Under the pieces are notes generated by a model. It was not told where the DNA came from, ran no database searches, and saw only the letters and a list, made by a program, of their open reading frames with translations. Shown piece after piece: positions 22,569 to 30,949 of a stretch of 64,000 bases of DNA; the stretch's first letter is position 1; every line of letters starts with the position of its first letter. This DNA is from Actinomycetospora sp. NBRC 106375 (GTDB lineage: Bacteria; Actinomycetota; Actinomycetes; Mycobacteriales; Pseudonocardiaceae), in assembly GCF_030269665.1 (NCBI RefSeq), contig NZ_BSTS01000001.1, positions 310,001-374,000 of the forward strand. The letters run 5' to 3'. Made by a program: the position numbers and the translations under genes.

Positions 22569-23663
22569 GTGACGTGGCGTGACGACGCCGGGCCCGCGGC
22601 ATCCGGTAGAACCGAGTCCGTGGTCCCCCGCAGCGTCCCCCGCCGGCACCCGACGATCGCCGAGGTCGCCCGGGTCGCCGGGGTGCACGCGTCGACGGTC
22701 TCGCGGGCCCTGCGCGGCGAGAGCGGCATCGCCGCCGACACCGTCGGGCGGGTACGCCGCGTGGCCGACGAGCTCGGCTACCGCCCCGACCCGGCGGCCG
22801 TCGGCCTGCGCACGCGGCGCAGCGGGCTCATCGGGGTCCTGGTCCCCCGCCTCACCGACGTGGTGCTCGCGACGATCTACGAGGGGCTGGACGCCGCCGC
22901 GGCGGAGGCCGGCTTCCAGACGTTCGTGGCGAACACCGGCGACGACCCCGAGACCCGCCGGCGCCGCCTCGCCACCCTGCGCGACCGGCGCGTCGACGGC
23001 GTCGTCCTCGGCGACGCGCGCCTGACCGACGACGACCTGCTCGCCGGGCTCGCCGCCGACGGCCTGCCCTACGTGCTCGTCTCGCGGCGCTCGCGCGGAC
23101 ACCTGTCGGTGACCACCGACGACCTGCGCGGGGGACGCCTGGTCGCCGAGCACCTGCTCGCCCTCGGCCACGAGCGCGTCGGCGTGGTCGCCGGGCGGAC
23201 CTACTCCAGCACCGGCGTCGAGCGCACCCGCGGGTTCCGCGAGCGCTACGCCGAGGCCGGCCTCCCGGTGCCCGAGGAGCTGGTGCTGCCCAGCCGCTAC
23301 GACGTGTCCGGGGGCCGCGAGGTCGCCGACGCGCTGCTCGCCGTGCGGCCGCGCCCGACCGCGCTGTTCGCGGTGAACGACTTCACCGCCATCGGCGTCA
23401 TGGGCGCCGTGCGCTCGGCCGGGCTGCGCATCGGCGACGACGTCGCGGTGGTCGGCTACAACGACGTCCCGCTCGCCGCGGAGCTGCCGATCCCGCTGAC
23501 CACCATCGCGTCCCCGATGACCGAGATGGGCCGCGTCGGGATGGCGCGCCTGCTCGACCGCGCCGCGGGCCGGACGGTGCGCTCGGTCCGGCTGCGGCCG
23601 CGGCTGATGGCCCGCGAGTCGTCCGGGCCCGGCCGTCCCGCGGGCTCCCCGGGTGCCGACTAG
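22569..23663 (+). CDS. LacI-family transcriptional regulator
   Basis: Up to 364 residues. The longest reading starts at GTG 22569; a GTG at 22620 (VVPRSVPRRHPTIAEVA) fits the family start better. HTH: TIAEVARVAGVHASTVSRALRGE with the hinge ELGYRPDPAAVGLRT. The periplasmic-binding-like effector domain follows (LIGVLVPRLTDVVLATIYEG; VVGYNDVPLAAEL). Divergent from the asparaginase operon and presumably its repressor, with an unknown inducer from the imported substrate. Confidence 0.92.
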   Translation: MTWRDDAGPAASGRTESVVPRSVPRRHPTIAEVARVAGVHASTVSRALRGESGIAADTVGRVRRVADELGYRPDPAAVGLRTRRSGLIGVLVPRLTDVVLATIYEGLDAAAAEAGFQTFVANTGDDPETRRRRLATLRDRRVDGVVLGDARLTDDDLLAGLAADGLPYVLVSRRSRGHLSVTTDDLRGGRLVAEHLLALGHERVGVVAGRTYSSTGVERTRGFRERYAEAGLPVPEELVLPSRYDVSGGREVADALLAVRPRPTALFAVNDFTAIGVMGAVRSAGLRIGDDVAVVGYNDVPLAAELPIPLTTIASPMTEMGRVGMARLLDRAAGRTVRSVRLRPRLMARESSGPGRPAGSPGAD

Positions 23664-23674
23664 GGTCGGTGGCC

Positions 23675-24154
23675 ATGCGCGAGATCCTCAGCGTGCTCGA
23701 GTCCGACGCCCGTGCGACACCCGACCGCATCGCGGCGCTCACCGGGATCGCGGAGGACGAGGTCCGCGCGCAGATCGCGGCGTGGGAGGCCGAGGGCGTC
23801 ATCCGCCGGTACAAGACGGTGATCGACCGCGACCGGCTCGGCGAGGACCGCGTCACCGCGTTCGTCGACGTCACCGTCGCCCCCGAGCGCGGCCGCGGGT
23901 TCGACGACGTCGCCGAGCGGATCGCGAAGTTCCGCGAGATCCGCGCGGTGCACCTGGTGAGCGGGGCGCAGGACCTGCGGGTCGAGGTCGAGGGCGCCTC
24001 GATGAAGGAGGTGGCCGACTTCGTCGCTCAGAAGCTCTCGGGCGTCGAGCGCGTGACCGCCACCAGCACCCACTTCCTGCTGCGGCGCTACAAGGACGAC
24101 GGCCAGCTCCTGACCGAGCCCGAGCCGGACCAGCGTCTCTCGGTGATGCCGTGA
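23675..24154 (+). CDS. Lrp/AsnC-family transcriptional regulator
   Basis: 159 residues from the ATG at 23675 (a GTG two codons earlier is possible). An N-terminal winged HTH (RIAALTGIAEDEVRAQIAAWEAEGVIRRYKTVID) is followed by an RAM-like ligand domain (AFVDVTVAPERGRGFDDVAERI). Its stop overlaps the aminotransferase start (GTGA), so it likely senses an amino acid handled by that enzyme and controls this two-gene unit. Confidence 0.9.
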   Translation: MREILSVLESDARATPDRIAALTGIAEDEVRAQIAAWEAEGVIRRYKTVIDRDRLGEDRVTAFVDVTVAPERGRGFDDVAERIAKFREIRAVHLVSGAQDLRVEVEGASMKEVADFVAQKLSGVERVTATSTHFLLRRYKDDGQLLTEPEPDQRLSVMP

Positions 24155-25317
24155 AGCCGCAGAAGCCGTTCTCGAGGGTCGTCGAGGCCTGCCCGCCGTC
24201 GGGCATCCGCAAGTTCTTCGACCTGGCGCAGACGATGAAGGGCGTCATCACCCTCGGCGTCGGCGAGCCCGACTTCCCGACGCCGTGGGGCGTGCGGGAG
24301 TCGGCGATCCACGCGCTGAGCCGCGGCGCCACGACCTACACCGGCAACTCCGGGCTGCTGGAGCTGCGCGAGCTGATCTGCGCCGAGCTCGCCGCGCGGC
24401 ACGGCACGACCTACCGGCCCGAGGACGAGTGCCTGGTGACGTCGGGCGTGTCCGAGGGGCTCGACCTCACGCTGCGGGCGCTGCTCAACCCCGGCGACGA
24501 GGTCATCGTCCCGGAGCCGTCGTACGTGGCCTACCAGCCGTGCGTGGCGTTCGCGGGCGGCGTGCCGGTGCCGGTGGCCGCCGACCCGGCGCAGGGCTAC
24601 CGGATCGACGCCGAGCGCATCGCGCAGGCCGTGACCCCGCGGACCAAGGCCGTGCTGTTCGGCTCGCCGTCGAACCCGACGGGCGCGGCCCAGTCGGCCG
24701 CGGACCTCACCGCGCTCGCCGCGCTGGCGCAGCGCGAGGACTTCTGGCTGATCAGCGACGAGATCTACGACCGGCTGACCTACACCGGCACGCACACGAG
24801 CACGGCGGCGGTGGACGGGGCGTGGGACCGCACGGTCGTGCTCAACGGCTTCTCGAAGTCGTACGCGATGACCGGCTGGCGCGTGGGCTACGTGTGCGCG
24901 CCGGAGCCGCTGGCGGCGCTGATGCACCGCATCCACCAGTACACGATGCTGTGCGCCCCGCACGTCAGCCAGGTCGCGGCGATCGAGGCACTCAAGAGTG
25001 CCGACGCCGACGTCACCGAGATGGTCGCCGACTACGACCGGCGCCGCCGGCTGTTCGTCAAGGGCCTCGACGAGCTCGGCCTGACGTGCCCGGAGCCGGG
25101 CGGGGCGTTCTACGCGTTCCCCTCGATCCGGGCCAGCGGGCTGTCGTCGCAGGACTTCGCCGAGCAGCTGCTGAACGAGCAGAAGGTGGCCGTCGTGCCC
25201 GGCGACGTCTTCGGGCCGTCGGGCGAGGGCCACGTCCGCTGCTCCTACGCCACCGCCCTCCCCCTCCTCGAGGAGGCCCTCGAGCGCGTGGGCCGCTTCC
25301 TCGCCTCCCGTACGTGA
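24151..25317 (+). CDS. Class I/II PLP-dependent aminotransferase
   Basis: 388 residues from the GTG at 24151. Fold type I signatures are complete: TYTGNSGLLELREL, the Asn of GSPSNPTGA, SDEIYDRLTY, the PLP lysine in NGFSKSYAMTGWRVGY, and the carboxylate-binding Arg in HVRCSYATA. Similar actinobacterial genes are annotated as aspartate or aromatic aminotransferases; the exact donor is not readable. Coupled to the Lrp gene and ended by a strong hairpin that contains its stop codon. Confidence 0.92.
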   Translation: MKPQKPFSRVVEACPPSGIRKFFDLAQTMKGVITLGVGEPDFPTPWGVRESAIHALSRGATTYTGNSGLLELRELICAELAARHGTTYRPEDECLVTSGVSEGLDLTLRALLNPGDEVIVPEPSYVAYQPCVAFAGGVPVPVAADPAQGYRIDAERIAQAVTPRTKAVLFGSPSNPTGAAQSAADLTALAALAQREDFWLISDEIYDRLTYTGTHTSTAAVDGAWDRTVVLNGFSKSYAMTGWRVGYVCAPEPLAALMHRIHQYTMLCAPHVSQVAAIEALKSADADVTEMVADYDRRRRLFVKGLDELGLTCPEPGGAFYAFPSIRASGLSSQDFAEQLLNEQKVAVVPGDVFGPSGEGHVRCSYATALPLLEEALERVGRFLASRT

Positions 25318-25353
25318 GCAGTTGGCGCTCCGGGAGGGGCGCCAACTGCTCAC
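25314..25353. terminator. Bidirectional terminator, perfect 15-bp stem
   Basis: Arms GTGAGCAGTTGGCGC (25314-25328) and GCGCCAACTGCTCAC (25339-25353), 10-base loop. The aminotransferase stop (TGA, 25315-25317) is inside the left arm, and the convergent PEP-mutase-family gene ends 8 bp beyond, so one structure probably serves both. Confidence 0.85.
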
Positions 25354-25360
25354 ATACGAT

Positions 25361-26134
25361 TCAGTTCAACTTGCGGGTGCCCGCGGGGAGGCCGCCGCCG
25401 GCGTAGGCGTCCTCGGCGAGCTGCGCGAGGGCCGTGAGCGCGACGTTCTGGCTCCACGGGCCGAACGAGCACCGTGCGACGCCCAGCTCGGCGAGCCGGC
25501 GCGTCCCCGGCATCCCGGGCACGCCGATGACGTTGACCGTCCGCTCCCCCAGCGCCGCGACGAGCGCCTCGATCGTCTCCTCGGACAGCCTGCCCGGCAC
25601 GAAGAACGAGGTCGCGCCGGCCTCGAGGTAGGCGCGCCCGCGCTCGATCGCGTCGTCGAGGATGACCTGCGGGTCGCGGTCCCCGCCGCGCACCCAGGCG
25701 TCGGTGCGGGCGTTGAGCGCGAACGGCACGCCGGCCTTCTCGGCGGCGGCCACCGCGGCCTCGACGGCCGCCACGGCCTCGGGCAGCGGCTTGAGCTGGT
25801 CCTCGAGGTTCGCCCCGGCGATCCCGACGTCGATGGCGCGGGCGATCGTGCCGCCCGGATCGCCGTAGCCGGCCTCGAGGTCGGCGGTGACGGGCAGCTC
25901 GGTCTGCCGGGCGATGAGGCCGACCTCGGCGATCATCTCGTCGCGCGGGATGACCTCGCCGTCCGGGTAGCCGCGCGACGCGGCGATGCCGTGGCTGGCG
26001 GTGGCGAGGGCCTTCGTCCCGGGGGTGTTCGCGACCGTCGTCGCGGTGATCGCGTCCCAGACGTTGACGACGACGAGCAGCTCGGGATCGGTGTGCAGGC
26101 GCCGGAGCTCGGCGGCCTTGTCAGCGGTGCTCAT
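25361..26134 (-). CDS. Isocitrate lyase / PEP phosphonomutase family protein
   Basis: 257 residues from the ATG at 26134. TIM-barrel member with VNVWDAITATTV, the Mg-binding TADLEAGYGDPGGTIA, GANLEDQ and NARTDAWVRGG. It lacks the long insert and KKCGH motif of true isocitrate lyase, so it is more like the small C-C/P-C lyases (carboxyphosphonoenolpyruvate mutase or methylisocitrate-lyase-like). Substrate unknown. Divergent from the hydrogenase operon. Confidence 0.88.
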   Translation of the reverse strand: MSTADKAAELRRLHTDPELLVVVNVWDAITATTVANTPGTKALATASHGIAASRGYPDGEVIPRDEMIAEVGLIARQTELPVTADLEAGYGDPGGTIARAIDVGIAGANLEDQLKPLPEAVAAVEAAVAAAEKAGVPFALNARTDAWVRGGDRDPQVILDDAIERGRAYLEAGATSFFVPGRLSEETIEALVAALGERTVNVIGVPGMPGTRRLAELGVARCSFGPWSQNVALTALAQLAEDAYAGGGLPAGTRKLN

Positions 26135-26190
26135 GGAGGTCCCCGTACCCCGGGAGAGGGCACCCACACTGCGTCCGGCCCCTACGTGAT

Positions 26191-26205
26191 CCGGTCACTT
26201 ACCGG
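26191..26205. promoter_or_regulatory. Candidate inverted repeat in the hydrogenase promoter region
   Basis: CCGGT-CACTT-ACCGG, a 5-bp inverted repeat with a 5-base spacer, about 80 bp before hhyS. It is short, and I offer it only as a candidate operator. Confidence 0.25.
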
Positions 26206-26286
26206 GTCCCGGGGCCGCTGGCAGCCTGGCTGACCTCGGCGGACCACCACCTGCCCCACCGCCGTCGACCGGCCGGGGGAAACGCC

Positions 26287-27342
26287 GTGACCTCATTCGC
26301 CTCGCACGACGACACCACGGTCCACATCCTCTGGATCAACGCCGGGCTCAGCTGCGACGGCGACTCGGTGGCCCTGACGGCGGCCACCCAGCCCAGCATC
26401 GAGGAGATCGCGCTCGGCGCCCTGCCCGGTCTGCCGAAGGTCGCCGTGCACTGGCCGCTGATCGACTTCGAGTCGGGGCCGGACAAGGGCGCGGACACGT
26501 TCATCGAGTGGTTCTTCCGCGCCGAGCGCGGCGAGCTCGACGGCCCCTTCGTCCTCGTGATCGAGGGCTCGATCCCCAACGAGGCGATCAAGCCCGAGGG
26601 CTACTGGTGCGGGTTCGGCAACAACCCCGAGACCGGGCAGCCGATGACCACCAGCGAGTGGATCGACCGCCTCGCCCCCAAGGCGCTGGGCATCCTCGCC
26701 GTCGGCACCTGCGCGACCTACGGCGGCATCCACGCCATGGCCGGCAACCCGACCGGCGCGATGGGCGTCGCCGACTACCTGGGCCACGGGTGGACGTCCA
26801 CGGCCGGCCTGCCGATCGTCAACGTGCCCGGCTGCCCCGTGCACCCCGACAACCTCTCCGAGACGATCCTCTACCTGCTCTACCAGGCCGTCGGCTCGGC
26901 GCCGATGATCCCGCTCGACGAGGCGGGCCGCCCGACGTGGCTGTTCGGCAAGACCGTGCACGAGGGCTGCGACCGTGGCGGCTACTACGAGCAGGGCCAG
27001 TTCGCCACGGAGTACGGCTCGCCGGAGTGCCTGGTGAAGCTCGGCTGCTGGGGCCCGGTCGTGAAGTGCAACGTGCCCAAGCGCGGCTGGATCAACGGGG
27101 TCGGCGGCTGCCCCAACGTCGGCGGCATCTGCATCGGCTGCACGATGCCCGGCTTCCCCGACAAGTTCATGCCGTTCATGGACGCCCCGCCCGGCAGCAA
27201 GGTCTCCGGCGCCGCCAGCGGCGCCTACGGCGTGGCGATCCGCAAGCTGCGCGACATCACGGCCAAGAAGGTCGACCAGGAGCCGCGCTGGCGGGCCCCC
27301 GGGCGTTCGCTGCGGACCGGCTACCAGCCCGTCGCGTTCTGA
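26287..27342 (+). CDS. hhyS: [NiFe]-hydrogenase small subunit, group 1h (Hhy)
   Basis: Electron-transfer subunit carrying the iron-sulfur clusters of an actinobacterial high-affinity hydrogenase. 351 residues from the GTG at 26287 behind GGGGGAAA. There is no Tat signal peptide, so the enzyme is cytosolic or membrane-peripheral. In the proximal-cluster motif LSCDGDS the usual second cysteine is Asp (C23-x2-D26), which matches the 3Cys-1Asp proximal cluster of the Ralstonia eutropha actinobacterial-type hydrogenase (literature, from memory). C142 (GTCATYGG) and C183 (NVPGCPVHP) complete it; H225, C228, C248, C254, C261, C275, C282 and C285 fit the other clusters. 11 bp before hhyL. Confidence 0.95.
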   Translation: MTSFASHDDTTVHILWINAGLSCDGDSVALTAATQPSIEEIALGALPGLPKVAVHWPLIDFESGPDKGADTFIEWFFRAERGELDGPFVLVIEGSIPNEAIKPEGYWCGFGNNPETGQPMTTSEWIDRLAPKALGILAVGTCATYGGIHAMAGNPTGAMGVADYLGHGWTSTAGLPIVNVPGCPVHPDNLSETILYLLYQAVGSAPMIPLDEAGRPTWLFGKTVHEGCDRGGYYEQGQFATEYGSPECLVKLGCWGPVVKCNVPKRGWINGVGGCPNVGGICIGCTMPGFPDKFMPFMDAPPGSKVSGAASGAYGVAIRKLRDITAKKVDQEPRWRAPGRSLRTGYQPVAF

Positions 27343-27353
27343 GGAGGCCCGCC

Positions 27354-29156
27354 ATGACCGCCACCGCACCGAAGAGCAGCACCGGCCAGAAGACCGACCT
27401 CGTCGAGATGGCGTGGGACCCGATCACCCGGATCGTCGGCAGCCTCGGCATCTACACGAAGATCGATTTTGCGGCGAAGCGCGTCGCGGAGTGCCACTCC
27501 ACGTCGTCGATCTTCCGCGGCTACTCCATCTTCATGAAGGGCAAGGACCCGCGCGACGCGCACTTCATCACGAGCCGGATCTGCGGCATCTGCGGCGACA
27601 ACCACGCGACCTGCTCGGTCTACAACCAGAACATGGCCTACGGGGTGCGCCCGCCGCACCTCGGAGAATGGATCATCAACCTCGGCGAGGCCGCCGAGTA
27701 CATGTTCGACCACAACCTCTACCAGGACAATCTGGTCGGTGTGGACTTCTGCGAGAAGATGATCGCGGAGACCAACCCCGGGGTGCTGGAGCTCGCGAAC
27801 CGCACCGAGGCCCGCGGCGCCGCCGAGCACGGCTACCGGACCATCGGCGACATCATGCGGGCGCTCAACCCGTTCACCGGCGAGTTCTACCGCGAGACCC
27901 TCAAGGTCAGCCGGTACACGCGCGAGATGTTCTGCCTCATGGAGGGCCGCCACGTCCACCCGTCGACGCTCTACCCGGGCGGCGTCGGCACGGTGGCGAC
28001 CATCCAGCTGTTCACCGACTACATGACCCGGCTCATGTGGTACGTCGAGTTCATGAAGCGCGTCGTGCCGATGCACGACGATCTCTTCGACTTCATGTAC
28101 GAGGCGCTGCCCGGCTACGAGGAGGTCGGGCGCCGTCGGGTGCTGCTCGGCTGCTGGGGCTCGCTGAACGACCCCGAGCACTGCGACTTCGACTACCGCA
28201 CGATGACGAACTGGGGACGCAAGATGTTCGTCACCCCGGGCGTCGTCGTCGACGGGAAGCTGGTCACCACCGACCTCGTCGAGATCAACCTCGGGATCCG
28301 GATCCTGCTCGGCAGCTCGTTCTACCGGGGCTGGGAGGACCAGCCGCTGTTCGTGCGGCAGGACCCGCTCGGCAACCCGGTCTCGCAGGACCACCCCTGG
28401 AACCAGCACACGATCCCCGCGCCACAGAAGCGCGACTTCGACGACAAGTACTCGTGGACGATGTCGCCGCGCTGGTTCGACGGCACCGACCACCTCCCGC
28501 TCGACACCGGCGGCGGCCCGATCGCCCGGCTCTGGGCCACGGCGCTGGCCGGTCTGGTCGACATCGGCTACGTCACGGCCACCGGCCACAGCGTCGACAT
28601 CAACCTCCCGCGGACGGTGAACCGCCCGGAGCGCACCTTCACCTGGACCCCGCCGACCGACAAACAGGGCCGCCCGCTCTCGAACGCCATCGAGCGCGAC
28701 CGCGCCCGGACCTACTTCCAGGCCTACGCCGCGGCGGCCGCGCTGCACTTCCTCGAGAAGGCGCTGGCCGAGGTCCGCGGCGGGCACACGAAGACCTGGG
28801 AATCGTTCGTCGTCCCCGACGAGTCCGTGAGCTGCGGCTTCACCGAGGCGGTGCGCGGCGTCCTGTCCCACCACATGGTCGTGCGCGACGGGAAGATCGC
28901 GAACTACCACCCCTACCCGCCGACGCCGTGGAACGGCAGCGTCCGCGACAAGTTCGGCACGCCGGGGCCCTACGAGGACGCGGTGCAGAACACCCCGATC
29001 TTCGAGGAGAACAGCCCGGACACCTTCAAGGGCATCGACATCATGCGGGCGGTCCGCAGTTTCGACCCGTGCCTGCCCTGCGGCGTGCACATGTACCTCG
29101 GCGGCGGGAAGCAGCTGCACCGGGAGACCTCCCCCACCCAGCTCAACCTGCCCTGA
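27354..29156 (+). CDS. hhyL: [NiFe]-hydrogenase large subunit, group 1h (Hhy)
   Basis: Holds the NiFe(CN)2CO site that splits H2. 600 residues from the ATG at 27354 behind GAGGAGG. The L1 motif is RICGICGDNH (C77, C80) and the L2 motif is DPCLPCGVH (C573, C576, H579), followed by a 21-residue C-terminal peptide (MYLGGGKQL...) that the nearby endopeptidase should remove after nickel insertion. In bacteria with this type the enzyme oxidises atmospheric H2 during starvation (family knowledge). Immediately followed by accessory genes with overlapping ends. Confidence 0.96.
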   Translation: MTATAPKSSTGQKTDLVEMAWDPITRIVGSLGIYTKIDFAAKRVAECHSTSSIFRGYSIFMKGKDPRDAHFITSRICGICGDNHATCSVYNQNMAYGVRPPHLGEWIINLGEAAEYMFDHNLYQDNLVGVDFCEKMIAETNPGVLELANRTEARGAAEHGYRTIGDIMRALNPFTGEFYRETLKVSRYTREMFCLMEGRHVHPSTLYPGGVGTVATIQLFTDYMTRLMWYVEFMKRVVPMHDDLFDFMYEALPGYEEVGRRRVLLGCWGSLNDPEHCDFDYRTMTNWGRKMFVTPGVVVDGKLVTTDLVEINLGIRILLGSSFYRGWEDQPLFVRQDPLGNPVSQDHPWNQHTIPAPQKRDFDDKYSWTMSPRWFDGTDHLPLDTGGGPIARLWATALAGLVDIGYVTATGHSVDINLPRTVNRPERTFTWTPPTDKQGRPLSNAIERDRARTYFQAYAAAAALHFLEKALAEVRGGHTKTWESFVVPDESVSCGFTEAVRGVLSHHMVVRDGKIANYHPYPPTPWNGSVRDKFGTPGPYEDAVQNTPIFEENSPDTFKGIDIMRAVRSFDPCLPCGVHMYLGGGKQLHRETSPTQLNLP

Positions 29157-29157
29157 G

Positions 29158-29694
29158 ATGGCGAGCCCCGACCCCGGGGCCGTCGCCGAGCAGATCGCCG
29201 CGCTGCTCGACGAGCTGTCGGCCCAGCCCGCCGCCCGCGAGATCGGCGACGACCTCGTGCGCGTGCTCATGGAGTTCTACGGGGCGGGACTCGAGCGGGT
29301 CGTCGCGATCGCGCGCCTCGGGGCCGGCGACGCGCTGGTGCACCGGCTGGCGGCCGACCCGCTCGTCGCGGCCCTGCTGGCGCTGCACGACCTGCACCCC
29401 GTCGAGCTCACCGACCGCGTCGGCCACGCGCTCGACACCGCCCGGCGGCGCCTGGGCAGCCACGGCAGCGGCGTCGCCCTCGACCGCGTCGACGCCCACA
29501 CCGGCACGGTCCACGTCGTCCTCGCCGCCGGGTGCGGGGCCTCCTCGGAGACCGTGCGCGACGTCGTGCGGACCGCGGTCGCAGAGCTCGCGCCCGAGAT
29601 CGCGGCCGTCGAGTTCTCGGCCGGGGAGCCGGGGCCCGCCCTGCTCCAGATCGGGCTGCGGCCGCCCGAGAACACCCCGGCGGCCGGGGCATGA
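29158..29694 (+). CDS. NifU C-terminal-domain-like protein of the hydrogenase operon
   Basis: 178 residues, starting one base after the hhyL stop. A helical N-terminal half is followed by an alpha-beta segment resembling the NifU/Nfu C-terminal scaffold (VVLAAGCGASSETVRDVVRTAV). Nfu proteins have a C-x-x-C pair here; only one Cys remains in this protein, so classic Fe-S assembly on the pair is doubtful. Homologues of this degenerate type accompany hhySL in other actinobacteria (from memory). Its ATGA overlap with the next gene supports a maturation role. Confidence 0.75.
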   Translation: MASPDPGAVAEQIAALLDELSAQPAAREIGDDLVRVLMEFYGAGLERVVAIARLGAGDALVHRLAADPLVAALLALHDLHPVELTDRVGHALDTARRRLGSHGSGVALDRVDAHTGTVHVVLAAGCGASSETVRDVVRTAVAELAPEIAAVEFSAGEPGPALLQIGLRPPENTPAAGA

Positions 29695-30293
29695 CCGCCG
29701 AGGTGGGCGGGCTGCGCCGGTACCTCACGCCACGGGTGACCGCCCCGCCGGTGGAGCGCTGCGAGCTGTGCGCCGAGGAGGTCCCCGCCGAGCACCCCCA
29801 CCTCGTCCACCCGGCCGAGCGCTCGCTGCGCTGTGCCTGCCGGGCCTGCGCGCTGCTGTTCGACCACGGCGCGGGCGGCTACCGCCGCGTGCCCGACCGC
29901 CACCTCGTCGACCCCGCCTTCGTCCTCACCGACGCCCAGTGGGACGCCCTGCAGATCCCCGTGGGCCTGGCGTTCTTCCTGCGCACCGACGACCGGGTCC
30001 TCGCCTGCTACCCGAGCCCGGCGGGGGCCACGGAGAGCGACCTGGATCTCGCGTCCTGGGCCGACGGCGTCGGCGCCGGTGCGCTCGCCGGGCTCCTCGA
30101 GCCCGAGGTCGAGGCCCTGCTCGTGCGCCGCGAGCCGGCCGCCTGCCTGCTCGTGCCGATCGACGCCTGCTACCGGCTCGTCGGGCTCGTGCGCCGGCAC
30201 TGGCGCGGCTTCGACGGCGGCGCGGAGGCCTGGGCCCACATCGACGGCTTCTTCGACGACGCCCTCGCGCGCGCCCGCGAGGTGACGCCGTGA
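29691..30293 (+). CDS. DUF5947 family protein, hydrogenase-associated
   Basis: 200 residues from the ATG at 29691 (ATGA overlap). An N-terminal cysteine cluster, C-x2-C (CELCAEE) and C-x-C-x2-C (RCACRACALLF), is spaced like a rubredoxin or zinc ribbon and could hold Fe or Zn. The rest is alpha/beta with no recognised catalytic site. It occurs with hhySL in actinobacterial hydrogenase clusters (family knowledge) and has no known function. An electron carrier or a metal-handling maturation factor are both possible. Confidence 0.8.
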   Translation: MTAEVGGLRRYLTPRVTAPPVERCELCAEEVPAEHPHLVHPAERSLRCACRACALLFDHGAGGYRRVPDRHLVDPAFVLTDAQWDALQIPVGLAFFLRTDDRVLACYPSPAGATESDLDLASWADGVGAGALAGLLEPEVEALLVRREPAACLLVPIDACYRLVGLVRRHWRGFDGGAEAWAHIDGFFDDALARAREVTP

Positions 30294-30949
30294 CCCTGCC
30301 CTTCCCCCGCCCCGACCCCGGTCCGGAGCTGCGCTTCGCGGTCACCGGTGCCGACCACGACGCGAGCGCGCTGACCCCGACCCTGCGCCTGCACCTCACC
30401 GTCACCGAGACCACCGGCACCCGCATCCACGCCCTGGCCCTGCGCACCCAGATCCGCATCGAGCCCGCCCGCCGCCGCTACGCCGCCGAGGAGCAGGCCC
30501 GGCTGGTCGAGGTGTTCGGCGACCCCGAGCGCTGGGGCCGCACGCTCAACCCGATGCAGCTCGCGACGGTCGCGACCGTGACCCCGGGGTTCGCCGGCGA
30601 GCACCGCGCCGTCCTCGAGGTGCCGCTGACGAGCGACGCCGAGATCGCCTCGACCCGCTACCTGCGCGGGCTCGACGCCGGCGAGATCCCGCTGCTGCTC
30701 CTGTTCAGCGGGACGGTGTTCTACGACGGGGGCACCGGCGTGCAGGTGGGTCTCGTGCCGTGGAGCAGCGAGGCGGCGTTCCGGCTCCCGGTGGCCGTGT
30801 GGACGGCGATGATGACCGCGCACTACGGCGGGACGACGTGGCTGCCGCTGCCCGCACGCACGTTCGACGCGCTGGCCGCCTGGCGGGCCGCCCGGGCGCT
30901 GCCGAGCTGGGAGCAGACGGTCGACGCGCTCCTGGAGCGTGACCCGTGA
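30290..30949 (+). CDS. DUF6084 family protein, hydrogenase-associated
   Basis: 219 residues from the GTG at 30290 (GTGA overlap). Mostly beta-rich, with LRLHLTVTETTGTRIHALALRTQIRIEP near residues 30-60 and a conserved-looking YLRGLDAGEIPLLLLFSGTVFYD. No cysteine cluster, membrane helix or catalytic motif is evident. It is confined to this hydrogenase context as far as I know. It may be a chaperone or structural partner of HhyL. Confidence 0.75.
   Translation: MTLPFPRPDPGPELRFAVTGADHDASALTPTLRLHLTVTETTGTRIHALALRTQIRIEPARRRYAAEEQARLVEVFGDPERWGRTLNPMQLATVATVTPGFAGEHRAVLEVPLTSDAEIASTRYLRGLDAGEIPLLLLFSGTVFYDGGTGVQVGLVPWSSEAAFRLPVAVWTAMMTAHYGGTTWLPLPARTFDALAAWRAARALPSWEQTVDALLERDP

Noticed and set aside
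25361-26134. True isocitrate lyase
   Set aside because: Too short (257 residues) and lacks the KKCGH motif and the family inserts.
26293-29270. Long minus-strand frames opposite hhyS and hhyL
   Set aside because: Low-complexity Val/Arg/Gly/Asp text typical of antisense frames in high-GC genomes.
27413-30949. 1178-residue plus-strand frame over hhyL and the accessory genes
   Set aside because: An out-of-frame shadow; the Arg/Pro-rich text has no motif, while the other frame gives clear hydrogenase sequence. Its 3' part is DUF6084 in its real frame.
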